The notes beneath the pieces were generated by a model. It made no database searches. It was not told where the DNA came from and was given only the letters and a program-made list of their open reading frames with translations. Positions 1 to 10,179 of a DNA stretch of 27,875 bases are shown here, piece by piece. Origin of the DNA: Gonium pectorale (lineage: Eukaryota; Chlorophyta; Chlorophyceae; Chlamydomonadales; Volvocaceae); the NCBI GenBank assembly GCA_001584585.1, contig LSYV01000004.1, forward strand, positions 1,781,630 through 1,809,504, in the 5' to 3' direction. Both the position numbers and the translations under genes were made by a program. Each line of letters opens with the position of its first letter. The stretch's first letter is position 1.

Positions 1-3000
1 GCCTTCAAGCTGGAGGTATGGCTGATGCGCTGGATAGCCAAGCGAGAGTGCTGGGGCTCTCGCAAGCTTGCTTCCAGGGGGGATTGCGTGTGGCCCTAGC
101 ACTGTATGGCTCAGCCAGGCTGGCCTGGCGCGCCCCAGCGTCGCCCGAACACCGCATCCTGTGTGTGCGGTTTTCACTATCATGTAGACCCGTTGCGTCC
201 GTCGGGTGGGCATCGCCGGTGCTGCTCGCCCTCACACGCGTTTATGATCCCCCCATGTACTCCCCCACACACTTTGCTGCGGCCCCACCGCACCGCACCC
301 CACCCCGCGTTGCTCCCCATGGCACGCCTTTAATGCCCCCCCCCCACGCACATGTTCGCTCCCAAGCGCTACTTCGCCAAGTGGGAGTTCACAGCGCCCC
401 ACTTGCTGTGCTGCTCCGACTGCGAGCCGCTGACGCTGGCGGAGCTCCTGGAGCTCGCAGACGAGGACAGCAAGAAGAGGTGGGGCGTGTTTGGTGGCTG
501 GCCCCTGGCGGTTGGATGGATGGATGGCCGGGTCGCTACCGGGCATCTGCGTGGACGGTGGCGGTTGTGGGTGTTGGGGACCGAGAAGGCCATCGAACGA
601 AGCGACAGCGTGTGTGGCGCCGGCGCAGCTGTGGGTGCGTTGCCTGATTGTATTGCGGGCCGTGGAACGGAGACGCTCCATTGCCGGCGCCGGTCTCTGT
701 GCGGCAACCGAGGTTCCCGTGCAAGGGCACGAGGTACGGTTCGCTGCCTCCACACGGCCCGCCGGCTGCTGTACATGTACGCAGCGCGGCGGCTCAGCCG
801 TGGGCGAGGCGCCTTGCGTATGGCACGGTAGCCCTCCAGCGACCGGCGCCCCGGTGCCATGGAGGGCTCCCGGCGCTGCGGGGCGCCGGTCGCTGCCCTT
901 CCCAATTGGTACCAATACCCGCCTCCGCCTTCCTCCCCTTACGGCCACGCGCAGGTGGCGGGAGCTGCGCCTGGGGTACACGGAGACACGCGGCCTTCCG
1001 GTGCTGCCCACGGGCGGTGGGGGGTCGGGGTCAGTGGGTTGCGTGTGAGGCGTTGGGACGGAGGAGTAAGGGTGGGGTCTTGGTGCGGCCGCGCGACAGC
1101 TCTGCAGTACGGTAAGGCGGTGGAGAAGCACGCCGTTCTCCTCAAACCCGGGTTTGATTCCCTGTCCACCCAACCGGGGAAGGGTTGCCTCATGCGGCCG
1201 ACACCCTGTGCTGCGGCGCGTCTTCCTGGGGGGGGGGATAGCGGCGGGACGGCCGGGTCACATGTACATATACCCATCTTCCCGTCTCTCCCCCGGTAGT
1301 GGGGAAGGGGAGGGGAGAGGGGCTCGCACTGTACACCCAAGGAAGCACACGATATTGTATGAGCCGCTGTGGGTGACGTATGCCGGAACGACGGCCAGCC
1401 CTCGAGTTGCCCCTGCCATCACGCGACCACCGTGAAATGTACGTTCCTGCACCTCGCTGCCGTCGGGCCTCACACCAGGCGCTGTGCGAGGAGGTGGCTT
1501 TCATGTACGAGAATGTACGGCCCGAAGGAGTCATCGTGGCAGCGCCTCAGGAGTGTGAGTTGGGGGCTCATGTCGGGTGGCGGGCCGCGGTATCGCCGCT
1601 GATGCGAGGCACCTACCGGTACCTGGGTTGGGTGGGGTGCCGTTGGCCGCCCCCGAAGGAGCCAGAAGGGGAACCGAGGACGGTCCAGGTTGCAGGACCG
1701 GCATCATGGCGAGTCGGTTCCTACGAGCTTAGGTCAGACGTTGCGTTGGGTTCAGTCCGCGCGGGGGGAACTGCACGCTGTCATGATGACCGTGACCATC
1801 GTGAGCCAATGTTGACCTAGATCAATTACCAGCGCGCCCGCCGACCCCTAATTCCCTCCCACCCTGAGTCGCCACCCATCCCCTCCCCCGCCCCAGGCAT
1901 CTTCCTGGCGATGCGGGCGCTCCTCAAGCCAGTAGACCACGTTGTGGGTGTGCGGCGCGTGGTGATGTGGGGGCCAGCCCGTGGGGGCGACCCGCGGGTC
2001 GGCGCCCTGCTGGCACTTGCGGAAAACGGAGCGAGCATGGGGCCGCCATCGCTCAGCGGGGCCCGCCCTCTTATGGCCAAGCACCTGCCGACGGTCATCG
2101 CGCCTTATGGGCGGCTAGGCCCCAACATACGGTGCAGGATGGCCTCAGAGGGAGCGCTGCTGCTGCCGGCCGTGCTGTGATGCTAGTTAACGGGGCCGCA
2201 TCTTTAACCGTATTCTTTTTACATAAGATACTGGTGGATGGAACTCGCCGCCATTGTTGGGTGAAGCCTAGCCGTCTCACACCCTCCGGCCCGACCCCTG
2301 CCCTCTCCGCTCCCGGCCCGTCCCCGTCCCTCACCCCTGCCCCCCCTCCACCCCCAGGTGGTGACCTACCCGGGCTACCAGTCCCTGTACCAGGTGGCGC
2401 TGTCCATGGGCTGCCAGGTGGACCGCTGGGAGGCGGAGCTGGCGGAGGACGGAGGCGCGCGCTTTGACGTGGGGGCCTTCAAGGTGGGCGGGCGTGGGGC
2501 TCGTGACGCCCAGGACCTCCCCGCCCAGCCCCCCACCCACACTCTCCACGCTTGTATGCGCAGCTCGAAGGAAAATGGCCGTACAACATGTTTGAATGTG
2601 CGAGTGCGCGCTTGCAAGGGATTGCTGGCAGGCCGCACGCTTATTTCCCCGCCACCTCAACGCATCCCCCCGGCAGTAGTACCTCCACCCAGCCACCTCG
2701 CTTCGCCCAGCCAGCCGTCTGGGGTCACACGATCCTTCATTCCCAAAGCCGCGATCGGCGCCCTCCCCCCTCCGCCTTCTCCTGCTGCTGCTGCTGCACC
2801 CCTCCCCCCACCGCCTTTCTCAAATGATACCGCCTGATGTTGTTTTTCCCTTGGCCCCCCACCCGCCACACCCTCTCAGGCGCTGCTCCGCCCCACCACC
2901 CGCCTGGTGGTCGTCAACTTTCCGCACAACCCGACGGGCGCCCTCCCCAGCGCCCACGAGTGGGGCCAGCTGGTGGAGGCGTGTCGGGGCGTCGACGCGG

Positions 3001-4951
3001 TGTTGTTCAGCGACGAGATGTACCGACAAATGGGTGGGTGCTGATGGGTGGGGGGAAGAGGTTCAACAGGCTGGACAGAATTGCCACTGGGCGGGTGCTG
3101 GGTGGGAGGGGGGTGAGGGAGTTGGGAAACGAGCATATGCGGTGCCGAACCGCAGTGAGGATGAAGGTAAGCTTGCGGGAGCGGCAAGGGTGTTGTATAG
3201 CATTCTCGTCTGCTGGGTGAGAACTTTACATCCCACGCTCGGTAGGGAATGTGAAAGCGGGTGGGTGGGTGTTGGCCGGACAACGCAGGGCTGGGTTCTC
3301 GCGCCGCGCCGCGGTCGTGGAGACGGGGAGGCGCTGGGTGGTCTCCGGTCACCTAGGATCCAGGGATGGTTGGGGAAAGTTGGCGCGTTGGTTTCTCTGG
3401 AGCAGCAGGTGCCCACCACACCCGTGTCAAGGAGGCGATGCACTCAGTAGAGGGTGTTTGCACTGGTGGCTGAAGATCGTTAGCCCCCAATTCAAGCATA
3501 CTGCGCTCCGCGCTCTCTTGTGCACCCAACTCACAAATTCTCTGCTCCGCCGCCACTGCGGCATAGGACGCGTACAACACATGTCCCGTGCTCCGCCGCC
3601 GCCGCCCACCCCGACTGCCTCGACAGAGTTTGACCCCGCGTCGCGGCTGACAAGCGCCGTTGACATGTACGAAAAGGCCATCAGCCTCAGCGGAGTGTCC
3701 AAGGTACTGCATATGGCACGTACGGCGTGCGGTGTCTGCACGTCACGCCCCTGAGCGTGTGCTGATGTGCCTCTCAGCTTTGCGGCAGACGCCAACAACA
3801 ATCCAACTTTGCAGTTGTTGTGCCTTGTGATTACAGTTTTTCCCTGCTGCCAGGTGTTTGGCCTGCCGGGGTTGCGGATCGGCTGGCTTGCTGTACAGCC
3901 GCCCCTGTACGACGTGCTGTCGCGTGTGGCCGAGCTGAAGGACTGGACCACCATATGCAACTCGGCGCCCAGCGAGGTGAGCAGCGCCACGGCGGCATGC
4001 TGTTGATGACCCATGGGTCGGCTGCACCGGACGGACATTACAATCTAATGCCGGGAGCCAAAGGATGGCGATGCCGCTGATGCACTGACCCACGGCGACC
4101 CATGGGTCAACGCAGCAGGAGCCTGCAGCCGGTGCACGAGGCCGGGGCTACGGGTCAGCGAAGGACGCAGGCAGCAAGGGTACACCACACCCCTCCCCTA
4201 CCTGCGCAGCGGGATGCGCAACCCGGAACCCGTCCCGCCTTGGAGAACTCCCGTCCCACACCGTGTGTGCGTACCCTCACGCTCCCACGCCCCCCACGCG
4301 GGCCATCCAGGTGCTGGCGCTCATGGCTCTGCGCGCCCGCGAGGCCATTCTCCATCGCAACCTGTCCATAGCGCGGGCCAACCTGGCGGAGCTCGAGGGC
4401 TTCATGGCGCGGCACGAGGGCGTGTTTCGCTACCGCCCGCCGCCCGCCGGCTCGGTGGCCTTCCCACGGTGCGCCGCAGTCAATCGGGGGCTGACTGCCC
4501 AACCGCCGTGGGGGAGGGGTGCGGCCGGCAGGGCCTGACCGCATACCGGTAGCTTACTGCTGCACGAGTCGTAGCGGATACTGTCGGATTCGGCCCGTGT
4601 CCGATATGATTTTCACTGTTACGCTAAGTCCTATTTTCCGGATGATGCCTCGCTGCCGCCCCCCTTGTCCCCAGGCTTGCGCCAAGGGTGCACATGTCGT
4701 TGGCAGATGGCAAAGGCAAGGAGTCGGAAGAGCAGCAATCGCAGGAAGAGGAGGAGGGCGTGGAGGCGTTTTGCGACCGCGTGGTGGGCAGCTGCGGCGT
4801 GCTGCTGCTGCCGGGGACTGTGTACGACCACCCGCCTAGCGCGGCGCGGCGGCACTTCCGCCTGGGGCTGGGCCGCCGCAGCTTGCCGCAGTGCCTTGAG
4901 GTGCTCGAGGGGTTCCTGGCCGGAGAGGGCGACCGCGGGGAGGCGCGGTAG
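1..4951 (+). CDS. PLP-dependent aminotransferase (class I/II, fold type I), 11 exons, 5' partial
   Basis: Spliced exons are <1-15, 367-479, 955-1000, 1479-1554, 1897-1943, 2358-2483, 2880-3033, 3627-3703, 3854-3976, 4311-4468 and 4675-4951 (stop TAG). All junctions keep frame and give 403 residues in the window. Visible motifs, numbered from the window start: FKLERYFAKWEFTAP at 2-16; NFPHNPTG at 154-161; SDEMYR at 185-190, whose Asp186 should hold the PLP ring nitrogen; SLSGVSK ending at Lys218, the expected Schiff-base lysine; GLPGLRIGW, with Arg226 a likely PLP-phosphate ligand; and HFRLGLGR, with Arg374 the likely carboxylate ligand. This is the full catalytic set, so the enzyme should be active. 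Its substrate cannot be told from sequence. Only a few N-terminal residues, plus any targeting peptide, should be missing. An acidic Glu/Gln-rich insert lies at about 328-339. Donors are mostly GTGGG/GTGAG/GTACT; the 1001 donor (GTGCTG) is weak. The family call is firm; exon edges are hand-derived. Confidence 0.88.
838..894. repeat. Perfect 15-bp inverted repeat in aminotransferase intron 2
   Basis: The left arm AGCGACCGGCGCCCC (838-852) is exactly complementary to the right arm at 880-894, with a 27-bp spacer. A second pairing is possible between 831-837 (gccctcc) and 860-866 (ggagggc). It lies wholly inside the 480-954 intron. It could be a small hairpin element or the remnant of a MITE. 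Confidence 0.7.
1104..1172 (+). other. tRNA-like (possibly SINE-derived) sequence in aminotransferase intron 3
   Basis: A B-box-like word GGTTTGATTCC (1151-1161) fits the tRNA consensus GGTTCGANTCC at all but one position. It is preceded by a perfect 6-bp stem, ggagaa (1122-1127) with ttctcc (1136-1141), and by a D-loop-like 'ggtaaggcgg'. The stem loop is 8 nt rather than 7, and no acceptor stem closes on the 5' side at the right distance. A functional tRNA is therefore unlikely; a degenerate tRNA or a tRNA-derived SINE fragment is the better reading. Confidence 0.25.
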
Positions 4952-5260
4952 CAGCCAGAGGGAAACGGGAATGTCAAGGAAACGGGTCTCGCGTTCACTA
5001 AATTACCGGTATTCGGGGTTGTGCTAAGTAGGCCCTGCTCGGCAATATGGGGAGAGATGGAGGCGCAAAGGAGTGGCAGGGGAGGAAGGTGCATGGTCTG
5101 GGGCTGCCTCAGACCGCTTAAGGAATGTGGAGCCAGGGCGCGCCCTGGCGGCGGCGGCCGGGAAGGAGGGCAAGCTCGGAGGGCCGGAGGCGACGGGCCT
5201 CGAGGTTAGGCATGGCGGCACGGCGGCATCCGCGCCCACACGCGTGCATCATGGTTGCGT
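4952..5260. other. 3' flank of the aminotransferase gene, no gene seen
   Basis: This stretch holds the presumed 3' UTR and a spacer. No TGTAA poly(A) signal was found on the plus strand just after the stop. Open frames here are short and lack recognisable protein features. Confidence 0.5.
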
Positions 5261-5310
5261 GATTGCTTGTGACTGCTTGTGAGTGCTTGTGTCTGCTTGT
5301 GACTGTTTGC
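5261..5310. repeat. 10-bp minisatellite, five units
   Basis: There are five consecutive 10-mers in perfect register: gattgcttgt, gactgcttgt, gagtgcttgt, gtctgcttgt and gactgtttgc. The array sits just before the truncated leucine-rich fragment. Confidence 0.85.
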
Positions 5311-5439
5311 TGTTGGGACGTGGTCTTGAGTATGCGATTGGGCGGCGGCCGGGGTACCCGAGGCGGAGTGCGGTCATGCGGACAGGCGGCGAGCGGGCGC
5401 CGGGCGGGCTTGTAGTGTCGATTGCGCCCTCGTGGTGAG

Positions 5440-5731
5440 CCAGCGTGGCAGCAGCCGGACATGTCCAGCACAGGCAGGCCGCGCAGCTGGCAGAGCCCGA
5501 CCATGGCGTCCGGCCGGAACAGCGCTGTCGGATAGCCTTCTGCGGACGTAACCTCGAGCTGCCTGAGGCTCTTGCAGGCCGCCAGAGCAGCCACCCCGCG
5601 GAGCTCGCAACCGGGTAGCGTCAGGCGCTCGAGGGACGCGAGGCCTCCCAGGGCGTCGTAGGCGAGGGTGTTCAAGCCATTTATCCGTTTGGGCCTGTGG
5701 AGCTCGACCTCGCGCAGTGCCGGGCTGCCCT
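5440..5731 (-). pseudogene. Truncated fragment of the leucine-rich (F-box/LRR-like) family
   Basis: Read on the minus strand, the fragment encodes family blocks such as LASLERLTLPGCEL, VAALAACKSLRQLEV and GLCQLRGLPVLD. It matches roughly residues 155-250 of the three intact genes. Both ends are cut: matching sequence stops abruptly near 5731 (just before 'gctatcttaatgagg') and near 5440, and neither the start nor the C-terminal exon is present. The part nearest 5731 is most like copy C (AYDALGGLASLERL), while the EGYPTALFR segment is like copies A and B. It is either a mosaic or an early-branching copy. No function is expected. Confidence 0.82.
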
Positions 5732-6689
5732 GCTATCTTAATGAGGCTACATGGATTGGCCCGGTTTTGGGAGCGTCACTTCACGTAGCTGACTCCTGGC
5801 AGCCTCTGTCTCCCGGCGGGCTCCCTCTCTCTGTGCAGGTTTCTCTTTTTCTCCCGTTCCTCCCCGAGTTTTCCTCTCGTTTCCTCTTCCTAGGATGACG
5901 GCCGTTCATGTGTGTCAGCTGTTGGTGCACGGAGCATCCGTCCTGGCTGTTTAACTATTTGACTCCAGCATGTGCTTGCGTGTGCAAGCTGTAAATTCAT
6001 ATGGCTCTGTCGGGGTTTAATAGGTGCCATACTGCACTACCGCCGCACCTGTGTGTGTGTGTCTTCAAAACCCACCTCCGCTGTCAGCGGCGGCAGCAGG
6101 GTCCTCCTTCCTCGCGCTCCTAGTGTCCTGTGGCAACGTGATCGTCCTCAGACTCCCCGCTGAACGTCGGGAAGTTGGGCCTAAATGCTCGACGCTGCGG
6201 ATGAGGTTATACAACAGGTGGCACGCAGATGCTCCGCCTTGCGTGCCGTACAGTGTCATGGCCGGTACACGAGTAATCCTGTACATGTACGTGACAGCAA
6301 TCATTGATAGGCATCTGGCCTCCACCGCAACGGGCGGGAGCTGATATGCTACCTCGGTGTCGAGCAACGGTAGTGAAGGGCGAGCTCCATGCGATTTGGA
6401 ATTGCCCCGTACCGGTAGTACAATACGGTCCTCCACGATACCGCACGTTCGAGGGCGCCTTGAACGCCGCACGCCGGACGCAGCGTGCGGCGCACACGAT
6501 CGTGAGAATGCAGCGGAGCCACACACACGAGCCACACACGACACACCAGCGGCGCGGTGATTGCAGCCTACCTAGTTTCTCAGCCTTCCTGCTGGCTATG
6601 GCTATCTAGGGCACTGGTGCGAGCACAGGAGCGGTTTAGGGACGGCCGGCATGCCCGTATGCCCCACCCCACTGATTGCATTCCGGTTT
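5732..6689. other. Intergenic stretch without a supported gene
   Basis: I found no family resemblance or splice-consistent coding here. A short GT run lies near 6050-6062, and pyrimidine-rich sequence at about 5810-5895 resembles a piece near 21300-21330 (shared word gtgcaggtttctctt). Open frames on both strands are compositionally random. Confidence 0.5.
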
Positions 6690-7414
6690 TGTTAGGCCCT
6701 CTCTTGATGCTCCGTATCGCGCTGCCTGGCTGCACTGTAATTCGACAAAGCAGCGCCAAGCGCAGTGACCGCCATACCACCGTCTGACCGTTATGCCGTG
6801 TTGTTGCAGTCCTAAGTTCACTCCCCTGGTCCTTACCGTGGCTGAGCGCTCTCCACCGAGCACCTTTTCTGTCTACAGTCCGTATCCCATTCTTCGCATA
6901 TTTCTCTCTTCTTTCCTTACAACACCGCACGAAGAAACGCACCCAAAGCCCAAAATCAGGTGTGGGGCACCAGGCCTTTCTCCTTGCAGTACTTGATACA
7001 CAAGGTATGCCGTACACAGACGACAACACCCGCACTTCGTTCAACCCATCCACGTCCATGTCCATTTGGTTGATGCAACGCACGCACCTTGAACGCCGAC
7101 ACAAGTCCTGGCACACGAGCAGGCCCTAAAGGTAAAGACACGTCCCAACATACACACGGTAGATTACTACCTCTGGAGCTGGGTCCTACAACGACACCAT
7201 CACTTTCGCGCTTACGCTCGCCCTCCCACCGGGACTGCAAACTAAGCCCCAGGTGCAGTGTTCCCCACCGGTTCTGTCGGTTGGTTATAACCGCCAAATT
7301 CCAAGTCAGTCGCACCATAGTTCACGCCACCAGCGGTACACATTCAGTCCCATGACCCCAGGGCCATGCTAATGCAGAGCACAACATGATCTACTGGTGG
7401 AGACCGCCTGGTCA
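6690..7414 (-). repeat. 3' flank of gene A, duplicated at genes B and C
   Basis: This is sequence downstream of the copy A stop. Parts recur at about 21770-22888 (copy C), and the portion from about 7098 recurs at 11412-11988 (copy B). Shared words include 'cctggcacacgagcagg' and the 10-bp palindrome GGTTATAACC (7283-7292). It presumably contains the 3' UTR. A TTACA at about 6918 would be a TGTAA signal on the minus strand, but it is far from the stop and uncertain. Confidence 0.65.
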
Positions 7415-9777
7415 TCAACTTTGCGGCACGGCAGAAGACCCGGGCGAGGCCGCCTCGCCCACGGCTGCGCTGCTTCCAGCCGCCACTGGCTGGGCGCCGC
7501 ACCACAGGGCGCGCGGCAGCCCTTGCATCAGCTCTTGGCGCACAGCCTGCAGCCAGCGGAGAGCCTCTCGGCTGAACCCACCGCCCAGGCCTCCCGGAAC
7601 CACCGCCTGCGCGTCCCAATCCGCCTGCAGCGCCTGGGGCAGCAAACGAAAGATAGACCTCCGGTGACATGCAGGCGTTGCGCTCTGCAGCGTAGCCTTA
7701 AGACATGAAGCGTGATAAGGAGGACGGATTAATGCGGCGGGGAGGGCTCTGGCTCCCAAGCGCAGGACAGTGTCTGATGCATTCAAGCAAGAAGCCGCTG
7801 CTCAAGCTTGACAGTAGCAACGCGCACCTCGAGAACGCCGCACATGATCAGCTTTTGGAGCTCCAGGCTCAGCTGTAGAGGCTGGTCCGCCAAGTGCCCT
7901 GGCAGGCAGCCCCGAGGCAGCGACACCACCTGCACGCCAGGGCTGGGTGCGCCGCCGTCGTCCAGAGGCAATGAAAAGGCTGCCTCCGGCTGTGGAGGCG
8001 GCCCGGCCGAGTCGCACGCCACCAGCATGGCCCCCAGGGACGGCAGCGGCTGGACGGCCCGCAGAGACTCCCAGCTGAACAGCCCTCCACCGGAAACCAG
8101 CTCGTGGCCCTCTCCGTGGTAGACCCATCGCTCCAGCTCCGAAGGCGACCCTACGAGCGACGCTGCCGGCAGGCCCCTCAGCAGCAGCAGCTGCACGCGG
8201 CCGTTTGCGGCATTTGTGTGTGCACCTCTACCGGGGTTGCCGTCGCCTAAAGCAGCGCCGGCCGAGGCACTACAGGCTCCGATGTCGTATCCGCTGTGGC
8301 CCGAGGCGCCGGCAAGCATGCGCTGCAGCGACCACCGCAGAGCACTTGTGGCCGTCGAAGAAGCCAGCCCCTCCGGCCGATCGCCTGCCGCGTTGGCTGG
8401 TTGGGCTGGCCGCGGGTCGGCCTCCTGAGCCTGCCGCTGAGGCTGGTCTGGGACGGCAGGCAGCGCAGGTCCCGGTTGGGGCAGTGGAGCGCCTGCACCC
8501 CTGACCCCCACACCAAACCGACCGATGATGTACTCCACAGCCTCGCCGCACTGTGCCCACGCCATTGGCGTCCTAACGCCAAAGCGCCGCGGCGGCCCCA
8601 TGATCTCCACGACCTCAACGGCCTCCCGCGCCACCTGCTCCACGTCCAATGAAGACATAACGAAGAGCTCCCGCAGCTCGGCCCTCTTGCTGCGCTGCCG
8701 GAGCGCGCGCAGGCCCTGCAGGCCGCCCGTACTAGGCAGAAACAGCGGATTCAGCGAGCGAATGCCCAGGTACTCCAGCTGCTGACCTGCCGACTTTAGG
8801 ACTGGGAGGATGGCCTCAGCGGCCAGGCCCGAGATCCGCTGCGCAATCATGCCATCGAACTCAACGGATATCAGCTGTCCGTCGCGCCTGGCGAAAGAAG
8901 CTGTGACCGCGGACCCGCAGGGCAAGCCCCGGCCTTTTATGTGAAAGTCCTCGACTGAGGGCGGAAGGTGGGTCAGGAGGAGGTACAGGGCACCGTCGCC
9001 CCTCAAGCCCTTTTCAGAAGGGGCAGCCTCCAGGCAGCAGCCGGAAATGTCCAGCACACGAAGGCCCCGCAGTTTACAAAGCCCGATAATTACGTCCGTC
9101 CGGAACAGCGCAGTCGGATAGCCTTCTACAGGCGTAACCTCAAGCTGCCTGAGGCTCTTGCACGCTGCCAGAGCAGCCACCTCATGGAGCTCGCAACCGG
9201 GAAGCGTCAGGCGCTCGAGGGACGTCAGACCTCCCAGGACGTCGAGGGCGAGGGTGTTCAAGCCATTTAGCCGTTTCAGCCTGTGCAGCTCGACCTCACG
9301 AAGTGCAGGGAGCCGCTTGATCGCGAAAGCGACGAGGGCGGCGTCAACAACCTCCTCACACGACACGGTCAGGCGGGTAACACGCTGGCCACACGCCTCC
9401 GTGAAGCCCTCAAGCGGCATCGCAAGAATTTCAGCCTCCCGGCCCGTTGCCCCGTTGAAGGCAACAGCCGCCGGGCCCGATAACCTGACTCTGAGAGAAG
9501 TGCAGCGGGGCCAGCGCTCCAATGAGGGAAGCGCTATCCCCTTCTCCTGCAACTGGCGGCAGAAATCCATCTGCGTCGATGTGACGTCGAGGGTGAGCTC
9601 GCGGATGCCAGCGTCGACTGCGTTACGAAGGCCGGCACACGCCATCCTCGCTGCCGCCAGGCTTGCGGGAGAGTCCTTCAGAGCGTCTACAAGGGCTTCC
9701 AGGGCGTGTATGCTGACGCAGCCAAGCACGTCAGGAAGGCTGAGCCCCGGCGACGGAGCAGGTTGCGGCGGCTGCAT
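7415..9777 (-). CDS. F-box-like/leucine-rich repeat protein, paralogue A (722 aa, two exons)
   Basis: The exons are complement(7828-9777) and complement(7415-7633), with a 194-bp intron 7634-7827 (donor GTGCGC, acceptor CCCCAG, phase 0). The ATG at 9777 opens MQPPQPAPSPGL, which is conserved in all three copies. Residues 14-63 (LPDVLGC ... SLAAARMACAGLRNAV) resemble an F-box: Leu-Pro, spaced hydrophobics, then an AAAR-x-x-C-x-x-LR segment. About 58-375 is leucine-rich, with RNI/AMN1-style units such as SLERLTLPGCEL and LRGLRVLDISGC. About 426-473 is a Pro/Ala/Gln-rich, probably disordered linker. About 525-722 is a conserved C-terminal region of unknown fold, completed by exon 2 (ALQADWDAQAV ... 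SPGSSAVPQS). F-box proteins usually recruit targets to SCF ubiquitin ligases; that role is inference. Unlike B and C, no small S gene lies upstream. Intron splicing is inferred from conservation beyond the intron. Confidence 0.82.
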
Positions 9778-9980
9778 GTTGGACAAGAAGAGCAACAACC
9801 ACGATACCGGTAGTAAGTTTGAGATGGCAGATTACCTACTCCTAATTTCGCCAGAGACCTTCACTCTGCTGGCTTCATATCGTGCTTTTTCTAGCGGAGA
9901 ACAACCATGAAAATCTACTTACTGCCTATGCCTGCCAGTGATAAGGCCGATACACCACGGGCTGGTTGCTTTGGGAGGCG

Positions 9981-10045
9981 GAGCGCCGGATCCGTTGAGC
10001 GGATTCGGACTCGAGGCACGAAACACAGCTGCTGGCTGTCACCTG
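9981..10045 (-). promoter_or_regulatory. Conserved block upstream of gene A
   Basis: A block of about 65 bp, including 'gccggatccgttgagcgg' and 'cacagctgctggctgtcacc', lies about 205-270 bp upstream of the A start codon. It recurs at similar distances before B (14589-14654) and C (25471-25530). It is a candidate promoter or 5' UTR element. Conservation may also simply reflect recent duplication. Confidence 0.4.
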
Positions 10046-10179
10046 CCCCCCTGTTGCCCGAATCCCCCGCGTTAACGTTTCCTTGCCATGAAGCCATGCA
10101 GGATGCACCGAGAAATGGCTACTTAGCAAGCTGACTTCTGCAAGTGCTGTTCACTGTAAGCCAGGGGAGATCTCCCCTG

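Noticed and set aside
352..366. ATG at 352 as the aminotransferase start (MFAPK)
   Set aside because: The window opens with AFKLE followed by a GTATGG donor, and an AAG acceptor ends at 366. Joined, they give FKLERYFAKWEF, the usual family N-terminus. ATG 352 therefore lies in the intron, though it remains an alternative.
232..1173. 313-aa minus-strand open frame
   Set aside because: It crosses real exons and introns of the aminotransferase, has repetitive Pro/Arg/His composition and no recognisable domain. It is a GC-rich shadow frame.
2775..2800. CTG/GCT run in aminotransferase intron 6
   Set aside because: It is a very short simple repeat, common in such genomes and without wider structure.
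8205..9910. Plus-strand open frames opposite gene A (and likewise opposite B and C)
   Set aside because: They are antisense shadows of the leucine-rich exons, similar in each copy only because the genes are duplicated.
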